50,323 bases of DNA. Source: Bacillota bacterium. GTDB lineage: Bacteria; Bacillota; Sulfobacillia; RBS10-35; Bu92. Within the stretch, counting starts at the first letter, position 1, and the number at the start of each line of letters is the position of its first letter. Under the pieces are notes generated by a model. The model was not told the DNA's origin, did no database searches, and saw only the letters and a list, made by a program, of their open reading frames with translations. Location: contig JADBKN010000003.1 of NCBI GenBank assembly GCA_014896375.1, positions 1-50,323 of the forward strand, read 5' to 3'. Positions 17,760 through 29,873 of the stretch are shown in pieces. The position numbers and the translations under genes were made by a program.

Positions 17760-17868
17760 CGCGCCACGCGGCGAAGAACTTGGCGCTTGCCCGCGGAACT
17801 TCCCCGTGCGACGCTCGTCTAGACTCACGATACGGCCGCGCGAGGGGCCGGAAACGGAGGCTGACGAC

Positions 17869-18504
17869 ATGATGAACGGCAAGGGCTGGCGCGTACGCTG
17901 GCTGGCGCTGGCGCTGGCCGCGGCGCTTGCGACGGCGGCCTGCAGCCACGGGACGCCCGCCGGCTCCGACCAGGCCCAGGCGCCGTCCGAAACGTCGGAG
18001 CCCGCACCCTCGGAGGGCGACGCCGCGCTTTTGGAGGCCTTCCTGCCGACGTCCGCGAGTTACCACGGCCCTCTGGACTTCACCTCCAGCTGGCAGGTGA
18101 GCCGCGGGGACGACGGCACGCTTTCCCTCAAGGAGACCGTCGGCGACTTCGACACGACCTACAAGCTGGTCGTCGAGAACGGCTGCCTCAAGCAGACGTC
18201 GATCTTCACGACGAAGGGCGTCGAGGAGCCGCGCGCGGCGATCTGGTTCTGCCTGCCGCCGCGGTCCTTCACCAACGAGTACCAGACGCAGGACTCCACC
18301 GTGAAGGAGACCGCCACGGAGACCTGGGTGGATGACCCCAAATACGGGCGGGTCCTGGAAGTGCGCGTCGAGGGGCAGAACGGCGGCCAGTCCTACACGC
18401 GCATCGACGACTGGGCGTCCGGCCTGGGTCTCGTCCGCCGCATGGTCCAGGATCCGAACGGCAAGGTCCTCGACCAGCGCGAGATCATCTTCGCCGGCTC
18501 CTGA
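17869..18504 (+). CDS. Putative lipoprotein, unknown function
   Basis: 211 residues. The first 25 residues are a type II signal peptide: WRVR, a hydrophobic LALALAAALATAA stretch, then Cys25, the predicted lipidated residue. A Gln/Ser/Glu-rich linker follows, then a beta-rich domain from about 60 (YHGPLDFTSSWQVSRG, repeated alternating strands, ending VRRMVQDPNGKVLDQREIIF). I do not recognise the family. ACGGAGG is 8 bases before ATG 17869. It is divergent from hemE and its last 20 bases overlap the convergent cyclo-ligase gene. Confidence 0.7.
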   Translation: MMNGKGWRVRWLALALAAALATAACSHGTPAGSDQAQAPSETSEPAPSEGDAALLEAFLPTSASYHGPLDFTSSWQVSRGDDGTLSLKETVGDFDTTYKLVVENGCLKQTSIFTTKGVEEPRAAIWFCLPPRSFTNEYQTQDSTVKETATETWVDDPKYGRVLEVRVEGQNGGQSYTRIDDWASGLGLVRRMVQDPNGKVLDQREIIFAGS

Positions 18505-19138
18505 CGCCGCGGCAGTCGACCGCGCCCTCCTCGGTGACGAGCCAGTCGACCGGCACGTCCCAAGGGTGGGCGGGAACACGCTCGAACACCTGGCCGGAGA
18601 AGGCGAGGGCGACCGTCGCCGGGCGGCGCCCCGGCGGGTACGCGGAGAGAAAGCGGTCATAGTAACCCTTTCCGTAGCCCAGGCGGTGGCCGCGGGGGTC
18701 GAAGGCGAGACCGGGCACAAGGATCAGGTCGAGCGCCTCCGGTGGCGCTTCTTCTGAGACGGACGGGTCCGGTTCACGGATGGAGAAGGTGCCGGTCACG
18801 GTGACCGGCTCCCCGCGCGCATCGAAGGCCAGCCAGTAGGGGCGCATGCGTCCGCCGTCGGGCTCCACGCGCGGGGCGGCGAGGCGCTTGCCGGCCGCGC
18901 GCGCCCGCTCCCAAAGGGGACGCGTCTCCACCTCCGGCGGGCGGTCGAGGTAGACCATCACACTGCGCGCCGCGACGAACTCCGGCAGCGCCGCCGCATG
19001 GGCGGCGATGACGCAGCTGCGGCGCGCGCGCTCCTCCGGCGCGAGAGACGCGCGGTAGGCGCGCGCCGCCGCGCGCAGGCGCGCGCGCAGGTCCTCCTCC
19101 GGCGCGCCGGGCGCGCCCGGAGTGTCCGAGGGAGTCAC
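18485..19138 (-). CDS. 5-formyltetrahydrofolate cyclo-ligase
   Basis: 217 residues. The signature DLILVPGLAFDPRGHRLGYG followed by KGYYDRF is the ATP/folate-binding motif of the family. It converts 5-formyl-THF to 5,10-methenyl-THF using ATP. GTG 19138 overlaps the stop of the biotin-carrier gene (GTGA), so it is the last gene of the methylmalonyl-CoA operon despite having no obvious pathway link. Its 3' end overlaps the convergent lipoprotein gene by 20 bases. Confidence 0.9.
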   Translation of the reverse strand: MTPSDTPGAPGAPEEDLRARLRAAARAYRASLAPEERARRSCVIAAHAAALPEFVAARSVMVYLDRPPEVETRPLWERARAAGKRLAAPRVEPDGGRMRPYWLAFDARGEPVTVTGTFSIREPDPSVSEEAPPEALDLILVPGLAFDPRGHRLGYGKGYYDRFLSAYPPGRRPATVALAFSGQVFERVPAHPWDVPVDWLVTEEGAVDCRGVRSRRR

Positions 19139-19602
19139 GGGCGCACGGTCACCAGGGCGTCGCCGGCGTTGACGGCGTCGCCCTTCTTCACATGCACGGC
19201 CGTCACCGTGCCGTCGCACGGCGACGTGACCTCGTTCTCCATCTTCATGGCCTCGAGGATGCAGAGCACCTGGCCGGCCTGGACCGCCTGGCCCGCAGCC
19301 ACCTTGAGCTCCAGAACCAGCCCGGGCAGGGGCGCCGTCACCGTGTCGCCCTCGGCCGGGGCGGCCGGGGCCGGTTCGGCGGCCGGCGCGGGCGCGGCGC
19401 CCGCCGGCCGTGCGGCCTCCCCAGACGGAGCCGGCCCTTCGGCCGCGGGTGCCGCGGGCGCCACGGGCGCGGCCGGCGCAGGAGCCGGCGCCGCCGCCGC
19501 CGCAGGAGCCGGCGCCGCCATCGCGGGGCCGTGCGGCGACCCCACCTCCTCCACCACCACATCGAACGTCTGACCGTCGACCGTCACGCGGTAGCGCTTC
19601 AT
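19135..19602 (-). CDS. Biotin carboxyl carrier protein of an acyl-CoA carboxylase/decarboxylase
   Basis: 155 residues. The N-terminal MKRYRVTVDGQTFDVVVEEV strand pair is followed by a long Ala/Pro linker (about 30-85) and a C-terminal biotinyl domain with the attachment motif EAMKMEN and its hairpin. This is the usual gamma/carrier layout of methylmalonyl-CoA decarboxylase and related carboxylases. Its partner carboxyltransferase is encoded at 19838-21391. It is coupled to both flanking genes by 4-base overlaps. Confidence 0.9.
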   Translation of the reverse strand: MKRYRVTVDGQTFDVVVEEVGSPHGPAMAAPAPAAAAAPAPAPAAPVAPAAPAAEGPAPSGEAARPAGAAPAPAAEPAPAAPAEGDTVTAPLPGLVLELKVAAGQAVQAGQVLCILEAMKMENEVTSPCDGTVTAVHVKKGDAVNAGDALVTVRP

Positions 19603-19823
19603 GAACGACGCCCCTTTCCCCAAAGAGCCGCGGCCCGCCGCGCCATCTGGTCCTGGCGGCCGGCCAGGCTCCAAAGCGGCGGCCAGCCCCCCGGCGCGGC
19701 CGGCGTGACGGAGCGCAGGCGCACCTCTTCCGGCGCCACGCCCTCCGCGGCGGCCACGGCCGCCACGATGGCCGCCACGATCCTCCGCTGCAACAGCGCC
19801 TTGCCGCGCGCCTTGCCCGGCAT
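19599..19823 (-). CDS. Small carboxylase-associated protein (epsilon/OadG-like)
   Basis: 74 residues starting at ATG 19823 after GGGAGG. There is no clear transmembrane segment. An N-terminal alanine-rich helix (RRIVAAIVAAVAAAEGVAP) leads to a strand (EEVRLRSVTP) and a WSLAGRQDQMARRA tail. Small proteins with this helix-strand-AGRxxQM pattern sit between carboxyltransferase and carrier genes in other Bacillota and are assumed to be accessory subunits; I recall the pattern but cannot verify the family. Its 3' end overlaps the carrier gene by 4 bases. Confidence 0.6.
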   Translation of the reverse strand: MPGKARGKALLQRRIVAAIVAAVAAAEGVAPEEVRLRSVTPAAPGGWPPLWSLAGRQDQMARRAAALWGKGRRS

Positions 19824-19837
19824 GACCTCCGCCTCCC

Positions 19838-21391
19838 TCAGAGCGGGATGTTGCCGTGTTTCTTGGCCGGCCGATCCTCGCGCTTGCCGGCGAGCGCGGC
19901 CAGCGCCTGCGCCAGGAGCGGCCGCGTCTCCGCCGGGTCGATGACGGCGTCGATGTAGCCGCGGCCGGCGGCCACGTACGGGTTGTAGAGTTTCTCGCGG
20001 TACTCCGCGATCTTGCGCGCGCGCGCCTCGGCGGGATCCTCCGCCTCCGCGATCTCGTTGCGGAAGATGATGTTCGCCGCCCCTTCCGCGCCCATCACGG
20101 CGATCTCCGCGCCCGGCCACGCCCACGCCAGGTCCGCCCCCAGGCCGCGGCAGCACATGGCGATGTACGCGCCGCCGTAGGCCTTGCGCAGCACGATGCT
20201 CACCTTCGGCACCGTCGCCTCCGCGTACGCGTAGAGCACCTTCGCCCCGTGGCGGATGATGCCGCCCGTCTCCTGGACCTTGCCGGGCAGGTAACCCGGC
20301 GTATCGACGAGCGTCACGAGCGGGATGTTGAAGGCGTCGCAGAAGCGCACAAAGCGCGCGATCTTGTCGGAGGCGTCGATGTCCAGCGTGCCCGCCAGCA
20401 CGCGCGGCTGGTTGGCCACGACGCCGACCGTGCGCCCGCCCAGCCTCGCGAAGCCCACGACGGCGTTCTGCGCGAAGCGCTCCTGCACCTCGAAGAAGTC
20501 GCCGTCGTCGAAGACGGCGCGGATGATCGCGCGCACGTCATACGGGCGGTTCGCCTCCGGCGGCACGGCCTCCCGCAGCCCCGGCTCGAGGCGCGTGAGC
20601 GGGTCGCTGGTGCGTCGCAGCGGCGGGTCCTCGAGGTTGTTCGACGGCAGGAAGGACAAAAGCCGTTTGATCTGCGCGATGCATTCCGCCTCGTCCCGGG
20701 CGAAGAAGTGGGCCACGCCGCTGCGCTGGTTGTGCGTCAGCGCCCCGCCCAGCTCCTCGAACGTCACCGTCTCCCCCGTAACGGCCTTGATCACGTCCGG
20801 GCCGGTGATGAACATCTGGCTGGTCTTGTCCACCATGAACACGAAGTCCGTGAGAGCCGGGCTGTAGACGGCGCCGCCCGCGCAGGGGCCCATGATCACG
20901 GAGATCTGCGGGATGACGCCCGAGGCCAGCGTGTTGCGCCGGAAGATGCCGGCAAAGCCGTCCAGGGCGTCGACGCCCTCCTGGATGCGCGCACCGCCTG
21001 AATCGTTGATGCCGATGAAGGGCGCGCCCGTCTTGAGGGCCAGGTCCATGCACTTCTGGATCTTCTTCGCGTGCATCTCGCCGAGGCTGCCGCCGAGCAC
21101 GGTGAAGTCCTGCGCGAAGGCGTACACGAGGCGCCCGTCCACTGTGCCGAAGCCGGTGACGACGGCGTCGCCCGGCACCTCGCGCCCTGCCAGGCCGAAC
21201 TCCGTGCCGCGGTGCGTGACGAACGCGTCCAGCTCCTGGAAGGAGCCCTCGTCAAAGAGCGCCGCCAGGCGCTCCCGCGCCGTCCACTTGCCGCGCTCGT
21301 GCTGCCGGGCGACGGCCTCCGCGCCGCCGCCGGCTAGGATCTTCTCCAGGCGGCGCCGGAATTCCAGCAATCGGTCCTCCAAGCGTCCCAT
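19838..21391 (-). CDS. mmdA: Acyl-CoA carboxylase/methylmalonyl-CoA decarboxylase carboxyltransferase subunit
   Basis: 517 residues, the normal length of the biotin-dependent carboxyltransferase family. The oxyanion-hole motifs are present: GINDSGGARIQEGV in the N-half and ISVIMGPCAGGAVYSPALTD, with the C-half motif VTLVDTPGYLPG and IAVMGAEGAANIIF. It moves CO2 between biotin and propionyl/methylmalonyl-CoA. It lies between the epimerase and the biotin carrier, so methylmalonyl-CoA is the likely substrate. Neither a biotin carboxylase nor a membrane beta subunit is encoded nearby, so the direction of reaction is open. Confidence 0.93.
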   Translation of the reverse strand: MGRLEDRLLEFRRRLEKILAGGGAEAVARQHERGKWTARERLAALFDEGSFQELDAFVTHRGTEFGLAGREVPGDAVVTGFGTVDGRLVYAFAQDFTVLGGSLGEMHAKKIQKCMDLALKTGAPFIGINDSGGARIQEGVDALDGFAGIFRRNTLASGVIPQISVIMGPCAGGAVYSPALTDFVFMVDKTSQMFITGPDVIKAVTGETVTFEELGGALTHNQRSGVAHFFARDEAECIAQIKRLLSFLPSNNLEDPPLRRTSDPLTRLEPGLREAVPPEANRPYDVRAIIRAVFDDGDFFEVQERFAQNAVVGFARLGGRTVGVVANQPRVLAGTLDIDASDKIARFVRFCDAFNIPLVTLVDTPGYLPGKVQETGGIIRHGAKVLYAYAEATVPKVSIVLRKAYGGAYIAMCCRGLGADLAWAWPGAEIAVMGAEGAANIIFRNEIAEAEDPAEARARKIAEYREKLYNPYVAAGRGYIDAVIDPAETRPLLAQALAALAGKREDRPAKKHGNIPL

Positions 21392-21397
21392 CCTTCC

Positions 21398-21859
21398 TCA
21401 GAGGGTGCCGCCCGCCGCCGGGCCGGCCGGAGGCGCGTCCCCATGGACGCCCGCGCCCGGCTGCACCAATTCCAGCAGCACCCCTTGCAGGGTCTTCGGG
21501 TGCACGAAGGCCACGCGGCTGCCGCCCGCGCCGGGCCGGGGCGCCGGCGGGATGATCTCCAGCCCGGCCGCCTGCGCCTGCGCCAGAGCCGCCTCGATGT
21601 CCGCCACGCGCAGGGCGATGTGGTGCAGCCCCGGGCCGCGGCGGGCGAGGAAACCCATGATGCTCGCCGTCTCTGTGGTGGGTTCGAGGAGCTCAAGCCG
21701 CGCGCCGCCGCCGAGATCGAGCATGGCCACGCGCACGCCCTCCGTGGGCACCGCCTCCACGCCCAGGAGGCGCAGGCCGAGCCCCTCCGTGTAGAGCGGC
21801 AGGACGTCCTCCAGCACCGTGCAGGCCACGGCGATGTGGTCGAGGAGAGGGCCGCTCAT
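21398..21859 (-). CDS. mce: Methylmalonyl-CoA epimerase
   Basis: 153 residues of the vicinal oxygen chelate fold. It starts [19 protein letters not shown] and has the metal ligands spread over two halves: His in LDHIA, Glu in LELLEP, His in GLHHIALRV and Glu in LLELVQP. It interconverts (S)- and (R)-methylmalonyl-CoA between the carboxyltransferase and the mutase. ATG 21859 overlaps the stop of the B12-binding subunit gene. A GGGGAG site lies 6 bases upstream. A short Gly/Pro-rich tail follows the fold. Confidence 0.92.
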   Translation of the reverse strand: MSGPLLDHIAVACTVLEDVLPLYTEGLGLRLLGVEAVPTEGVRVAMLDLGGGARLELLEPTTETASIMGFLARRGPGLHHIALRVADIEAALAQAQAAGLEIIPPAPRPGAGGSRVAFVHPKTLQGVLLELVQPGAGVHGDAPPAGPAAGGTL

Positions 21860-22265
21860 GCGGGGCTCCCCGCGCGCGCGGCGGCGGCCCGCCGCACGTA
21901 CTCCACGATCTCGGAGGTCGGCGTGCCGGGGCCGAAGATCTCCGCGATCCCCGCCGCCTTGAGCGCCGGCACGTCCTCCGCCGGGATGATGCCGCCGCCG
22001 ATGACGACGACGTCGTCGAGACCCCGAGCGCGCAGGGCCTGCACCACGGCCGGAAAGAGCGTGTCGTGGGCGCCCGAGAGGCTCGAGAGGCCGACGACGT
22101 CCACGTCCTCCTGCAGCGCCGCCTCCGCGATCTGCTCCGGGGTCTGGCGGAGGCCGGTGTAGATGACCTCCATGCCGGCATCCCTGAGCGCGCGGGCGAT
22201 GACTTTCGCGCCGCGGTCGTGGCCGTCGAGTCCGGCCTTGGCGATCAACACGCGGATCGGCCGCG

Positions 22266-22269
<4 letters not shown>
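21856..22269 (-). CDS. Methylmalonyl-CoA mutase, small cobalamin-binding subunit
   Basis: 137 residues making up just the B12-binding domain. The base-off/His-on motif is complete: [11 protein letters not shown] (DxHxxG), then GLSSLSGAH and VVIGGGIIP. It binds adenosylcobalamin for the large subunit encoded immediately upstream, with which it overlaps by 4 bases. The split of mutase into catalytic and cobalamin chains is the archaeal and Bacillota arrangement rather than the single-chain form. Confidence 0.92.
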
Positions 22270-23861
<1,592 letters not shown>

Positions 23862-23906
23862 GGACGGACCCTCCCCCGGTGCCGGCGTTCCACTGCACCG
23901 TGTTCG

Positions 23907-23912
23907 ATTGTA
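23907..23912 (-). promoter_or_regulatory. Probable -10 element of the methylmalonyl-CoA operon
   Basis: On the minus strand TACAAT lies about 45 bases before the GTG start at 23861, in the only AT-richer patch of this intergenic stretch. No convincing -35 hexamer is seen at 17 bases. Confidence 0.4.
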
Positions 23913-23945
23913 CTGTATGCGGCGGGCCGCGTGGGCCACGGGAGC

Positions 23946-23983
23946 AAAAGCGCGGCGCGCCCGGCCGCGGGGCCGGGCGCGCC
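23946..23983 (-). terminator. Rho-independent terminator after gdhA
   Basis: A perfect 13-base stem (23954-23966 with 23971-23983) encloses a 4-base loop. On the minus strand it is followed after three bases by a short T run (CTTTTG). It starts 14 bases beyond the gdhA stop and separates the ruv-gdhA gene train from the methylmalonyl-CoA operon. Confidence 0.8.
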
Positions 23984-23997
23984 GGGGCGCGGGCCGA

Positions 23998-25275
23998 TCA
24001 GGAACGCCAGACGGCGGTGTTGCGCTCGAGCCAGCCGCGCAGGCGCATCGCCTCCGCGAGGCGCGCCACCGCGACCATGTACGCGGCGCGGCGCATCGTG
24101 CAGTTGTGCTTCTCGCGCATCGCGTAGACTTCCTCGAACGCCTGGTTCATCTTCAGGCCCAGCTGGTGGTTGACTTCCTCTTCCGACCAGTACCAGTTGT
24201 AGAGATTCTGCACCCACTCGAAGTAGGAGACGGTCACGCCGCCGGCGTTGGCCAAAACGTCCGGGATGACGAAGACGCCGTTTTCGAAGAGGATCTGCTC
24301 GGCGTCCGGGGTGGTCGGCCCGTTGGCCGCCTCGGCGACGATCTTCGCGCGAATCTTGTGCGCGTTGTCGGCGTGGATCTGGTTCTCGAGCGCCGCCGGC
24401 ACGAGCACCTCGCACTCCAGCGCGAGCAGTTCCTCGTTCGTGATCGTCTCCGTGCCCGGGAAGCCCACGACGGTACCGTGCTGCTCCTTGTAGCTCAGCA
24501 CGGCGAGCGGGTCGAGGCCGTGCTCGTTGTAGATGCCGCCCTTGGAGTCGCTCACGGCGATGATCTTTGCGCCGTGGCCGCGCAGGAGCGAGGCCGCCAC
24601 GCTGCCGGCGTTGCCGAAGCCCTGGACGACGACGCGCGCGCCGTCGATGGGCATATTGAGCTTCTTCGCCGCCGCGAGGACGGTCTCCACGCAGCCGCGC
24701 CCCGTGGCCTCGGAGCGGCCGCGGCTGCCGCCGAGCACGATGGGCTTGCCCGTGATGAGGCCGAACTGGTTGCGGGAGAGGGTCTTGCTGAATTCGTCCA
24801 TCATCCACGCCATCACCTGGGGCGTGGTGTAGACATCGGGCGCCGGCACGTCCTTGTCCGGGCCCACCACCTGCGCGAGGGCCGCGATGAAGCCGCGGCT
24901 GAGGCCTTCGAGCTCGCGGCGGGACAGCTCCTTAGGATTGCAGATGATACCGCCCTTGCCGCCGCCGAACGGCAGGCCCAGAAGCGCGCATTTGATCGTC
25001 ATCCACATCGAGAGGGCCTTGACTTCGTCCGGCGTCACGTCCGGGTGGAAGCGGATGCCGCCCTTTGTGGGGCCGAGCACGTCGTTGTGCTGTGAGCGGA
25101 AGCCCGTGAAGACGCGGAGCTCGCCGCTGTCCATCTGCACCGGGATGGAGACCTCGATGAAACGGAGGGGTTGTTTGAGGATCTCGTAGACGGAGGGCGG
25201 CAGGTTCAACTGCTCCGTAGCCTCGCGCAACTGTCGTCGCACGATGTCGTACGGGTTTCGATCTTCCGTCGCCAC
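23998..25275 (-). CDS. gdhA: Glutamate dehydrogenase (Glu/Leu/Phe/Val dehydrogenase family)
   Basis: 425 residues from GTG 25275. The substrate and catalytic lysines are in [11 protein letters not shown] (Lys71), MTIKCALL (Lys95) and GGGKGGI (Lys107, catalytic). The dinucleotide motif [14 protein letters not shown] follows. The length and hexameric-type motifs fit NAD(P)-dependent glutamate dehydrogenase of the GudB/RocG type. It deaminates glutamate to 2-oxoglutarate and ammonia or runs in reverse. AAGGGAAG lies about 8-10 bases before the start. It follows tgt by 47 bases and is the last gene before a terminator. Confidence 0.93.
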   Translation of the reverse strand: MATEDRNPYDIVRRQLREATEQLNLPPSVYEILKQPLRFIEVSIPVQMDSGELRVFTGFRSQHNDVLGPTKGGIRFHPDVTPDEVKALSMWMTIKCALLGLPFGGGKGGIICNPKELSRRELEGLSRGFIAALAQVVGPDKDVPAPDVYTTPQVMAWMMDEFSKTLSRNQFGLITGKPIVLGGSRGRSEATGRGCVETVLAAAKKLNMPIDGARVVVQGFGNAGSVAASLLRGHGAKIIAVSDSKGGIYNEHGLDPLAVLSYKEQHGTVVGFPGTETITNEELLALECEVLVPAALENQIHADNAHKIRAKIVAEAANGPTTPDAEQILFENGVFVIPDVLANAGGVTVSYFEWVQNLYNWYWSEEEVNHQLGLKMNQAFEEVYAMREKHNCTMRRAAYMVAVARLAEAMRLRGWLERNTAVWRS

Positions 25276-25322
25276 CAGATCGCTTCCCTTCGGCAGATTC
25301 CGGTCGCACACCCGACCGTCGT

Positions 25323-27552
<2,230 letters not shown>

Positions 27553-27598
27553 ATCCTACCCGTTCCCAGGGGCGTGACCAAGTCCGCCGCGCTGCCGT

Positions 27599-28849
27599 TC
27601 AATCACCGCCCTGCTCCTCGGAGGCCCTGCCTCCCCACGGCACAGCCTGCCGCAGCGCGTCCCCTACGCGCTGCCAGAAGGAGCCGTGGTGCCCTCCGCG
27701 CTCCTCCCCGCCGCTCCGCCCGGAGCCCTTCTCGCCATGGTCCGAGGCGCCCTCGGACGGGCCGGCCGCCTCCGGCGGGGTCACCTGACCGGCGCTGTCT
27801 CCCGGGCCCTTGTCCTGGCCATCGCCGCGGCCGCTTCCGCCCTTCTCGTGGCCGTGGCCCTGCGGCTGCGAGGGACCGCCGCCCGGCTCCATCCCGCCGC
27901 CCGGCACCGTTCCGCCGCCGCCCGCATGTCCGGCGTTCTCCGTGCCGGATCCCTTCCCGCGGCCGTTCCCGCGCTCCTTGCCTGGGCCCGGGCCGGCACC
28001 CTCACCCGCATTCGCGCCGCCCTGCCCCGGCGCCGCGGTGCCGCCCGACCCATTCCGCAGGACGCCCGTCTCCACCCGTTCCGCGACCTGCTCCGGGGAA
28101 AGGCCGGCCGCCCGCAGAGCCTCCCACACGCCCTTCTCCTTGACGCTGCCGAGGTCCAGTGCGGCACCTTCCTTCTTCGCCTCGAGGTAGAGGAGGTACT
28201 CTCCCAGGGAGAGACCGTGCGCGCGCGCCTCCGCGCGCAATGCGTCCGAGACGCGCCGTTCGTCCTCCAGCCCGATGACGGCCACCGGCCTGCCCTTCCG
28301 GCGGGCGCCCTCCTCCACAGCGGCCTTGGCCGCCTCCAGTTTGCGTGCCAAGCCGGGCGGCAGCACCGGCGCCTGCGCGTCCACGGCCACCACGACGGCC
28401 ACCGGCCCGCCCGAGTCCACGGCCGGTTGCAGAAGGCGCCGCACAGCCTCTTCCACGTCCCGGCCGCGGACGTCGGCCTTGCGGAGCAGCTCCTGCGCGG
28501 CCGGTGTCCCGCTCGCGCCGACGACGCGGCCTTGCGCGTCCAAGGTCAGGTCGGCCGTAACGCCGGGAGCGATGTCGACGGAGACATGCGCGTAGGCGGC
28601 CTGCGGGGCGGACCAGAAGAGCCCCGCCGCCACCGCCAATAGGGCGACGGCCGCCACCGCCGCGGCCGCCGTCGCGCGGCGGCGCCAGGCCGGGCGGGCC
28701 GCGCCGCCGGGCAGCGCGATCTCCTCCCCCACCGCCACCGGCCCCGCCACTTGCGACCGCGGCACGCGCAGGAACGCCCCGTCCGACGTGAGCACGACGA
28801 GGCTGCGCGCATCGACTTCCATCACGAGCCCCCGGCGCCCCGCGGCCAT
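27599..28849 (-). CDS. rsgI: Anti-sigma-I factor RsgI-like membrane protein
   Basis: 416 residues. Residues 1-48 are an RsgI N-terminal domain (GLVMEVDARSLVVLTSDGAF, then FLRVPRSQ). One transmembrane helix spans about 59-79, and the extracytoplasmic part begins AYAHVSVDIAPG. Standard RsgI proteins have DINPS here, the Asn-Pro being the autocleavage site; this one has Ala94-Pro95. About 165 residues of mixed alpha/beta follow (to about 255), then a Gly/Pro/His-rich tail with no carbohydrate-binding module. GGGGGAGGG is 7 bases before ATG 28849. It follows sigI by 25 bases and should hold sigma-I at the membrane. Confidence 0.85.
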   Translation of the reverse strand: MAAGRRGLVMEVDARSLVVLTSDGAFLRVPRSQVAGPVAVGEEIALPGGAARPAWRRRATAAAAVAAVALLAVAAGLFWSAPQAAYAHVSVDIAPGVTADLTLDAQGRVVGASGTPAAQELLRKADVRGRDVEEAVRRLLQPAVDSGGPVAVVVAVDAQAPVLPPGLARKLEAAKAAVEEGARRKGRPVAVIGLEDERRVSDALRAEARAHGLSLGEYLLYLEAKKEGAALDLGSVKEKGVWEALRAAGLSPEQVAERVETGVLRNGSGGTAAPGQGGANAGEGAGPGPGKERGNGRGKGSGTENAGHAGGGGTVPGGGMEPGGGPSQPQGHGHEKGGSGRGDGQDKGPGDSAGQVTPPEAAGPSEGASDHGEKGSGRSGGEERGGHHGSFWQRVGDALRQAVPWGGRASEEQGGD

Positions 28850-28874
28850 GCGGCCGTCCCTCCCCCGTCCGAAG

Positions 28875-29588
28875 TCATGCCTTGATGTACTCCCGCAGCG
28901 TCTCCAGATCCTCAAGCAGGATGACAGCCACGGCGATGATGTACTTCCTCTGGCGCTCCAAGGTCTTACGGCTCACGCCCAGGTCCGGCAGCGCGGACAG
29001 TTCCTTGAGCGGCAGCTCCCGGTGGCGCCGCAGGTGCTGCGCGAGGGCCGGCGTGTCCGCGATGCGCCGCGCCACCGCCATGGCCCGCCTGCGCGCGTCC
29101 TCGTGGCGCGGCGCGGCGGCGACGAGATCCTGCAGCGTGACCCCGAAGTCCGCCAGCGCCTCGCGGAAGCGCGCGATGTCGGCCCGCCGCCGGCTCGCCT
29201 CTTCCTCCGCCTCATGCCGCTCCAGGGCGCCGCGGATGTCGACGACGTTGTACGGCTGGCCTTCATCGTCGGTCGTCTCGAACTCCGTCAGCGGCAGCTC
29301 CCGTGCGCGGCGCGCGGCGCGGTAGTGGTCGACGAGGCGCCGCCGGATGACCATCTCCGCGAACGCCAGGAACGAGGCGCCGCCTTCCCCGTCGAAACGG
29401 TCGATGGCCTCGTTGAAGGCGATGAGCGCCACGCTGACCTCGTCGTCGCGCCCGGAGACCAGGTAGCGCCCGCAGGCCCTGGAAGCCACGCGCAGCACGA
29501 ACGGCGTGTAGGCGCGGATCAGGTCCTCGCGGGCCGCGCGGTCGCCGGCCTTCGCCAGCGCCAGCCTCGTCTCCGCCTCGTTCGCCAT
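28875..29588 (-). CDS. sigI: RNA polymerase sigma factor SigI
   Basis: 237 residues. Region 2 is clear: FVLRVASRACGRYL, then GRDDEVSVALIAFNEAIDRF and FLAFAEMVIRRRLVDHYR. The C-terminal domain with LGVSRKTLERQRKYIIAVAV is the SigI-specific promoter-binding part. SigI responds to heat or, in clostridia, to extracellular polysaccharide through RsgI. Its partner follows directly. Lying inside a ruv-queA-tgt gene train is unusual and may give it housekeeping-level transcription. Confidence 0.92.
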   Translation of the reverse strand: MANEAETRLALAKAGDRAAREDLIRAYTPFVLRVASRACGRYLVSGRDDEVSVALIAFNEAIDRFDGEGGASFLAFAEMVIRRRLVDHYRAARRARELPLTEFETTDDEGQPYNVVDIRGALERHEAEEEASRRRADIARFREALADFGVTLQDLVAAAPRHEDARRRAMAVARRIADTPALAQHLRRHRELPLKELSALPDLGVSRKTLERQRKYIIAVAVILLEDLETLREYIKA

Positions 29589-29633
29589 ACCGTTCGCGCA
29601 CGCCCCTTCCGTTTTCGGGGGTTCGTGGAGCGG

Positions 29634-29849
29634 TCAGCGGCGGAACCAGAGATTGAGCAAAAGCGTCAGGATGAGGCTCAAAAGGAGGCTTGTGGCGATC
29701 GGCGCGTAGAACGTGAAGTGGCCGCGCCGGATGAGGATGTCGCCCGGCAGGTGGCCCAGGCCGGGCACGCGGCCGAGGAGCCAGACGAGCACCCCGGCTC
29801 CGGCCAGAAGCAGTCCGGCGACGATCAGCATGCGCGCCAGCGCGTCCAT
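29634..29849 (-). CDS. DUF2905 small membrane protein
   Basis: 71 residues with two transmembrane helices (about 4-26 and 46-69) joined by GRVPGLGHLPGDILIRRGHF, the hallmark of DUF2905. The function is unknown; the gene frequently accompanies ruvB in Bacillota. ATG 29849 is preferred over ATG 29855 because GGGAGGG then lies at a normal distance. It starts 24 bases after ruvB. Confidence 0.9.
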   Translation of the reverse strand: MDALARMLIVAGLLLAGAGVLVWLLGRVPGLGHLPGDILIRRGHFTFYAPIATSLLLSLILTLLLNLWFRR

Positions 29850-29873
29850 CCGCATCCCTCCCCCTCGCGCGCC

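Noticed and set aside
17760..17882. N-terminal extension of hemE
   Set aside because: It overlaps the divergent promoter and start of the lipoprotein gene, and the residues are not HemE-like.
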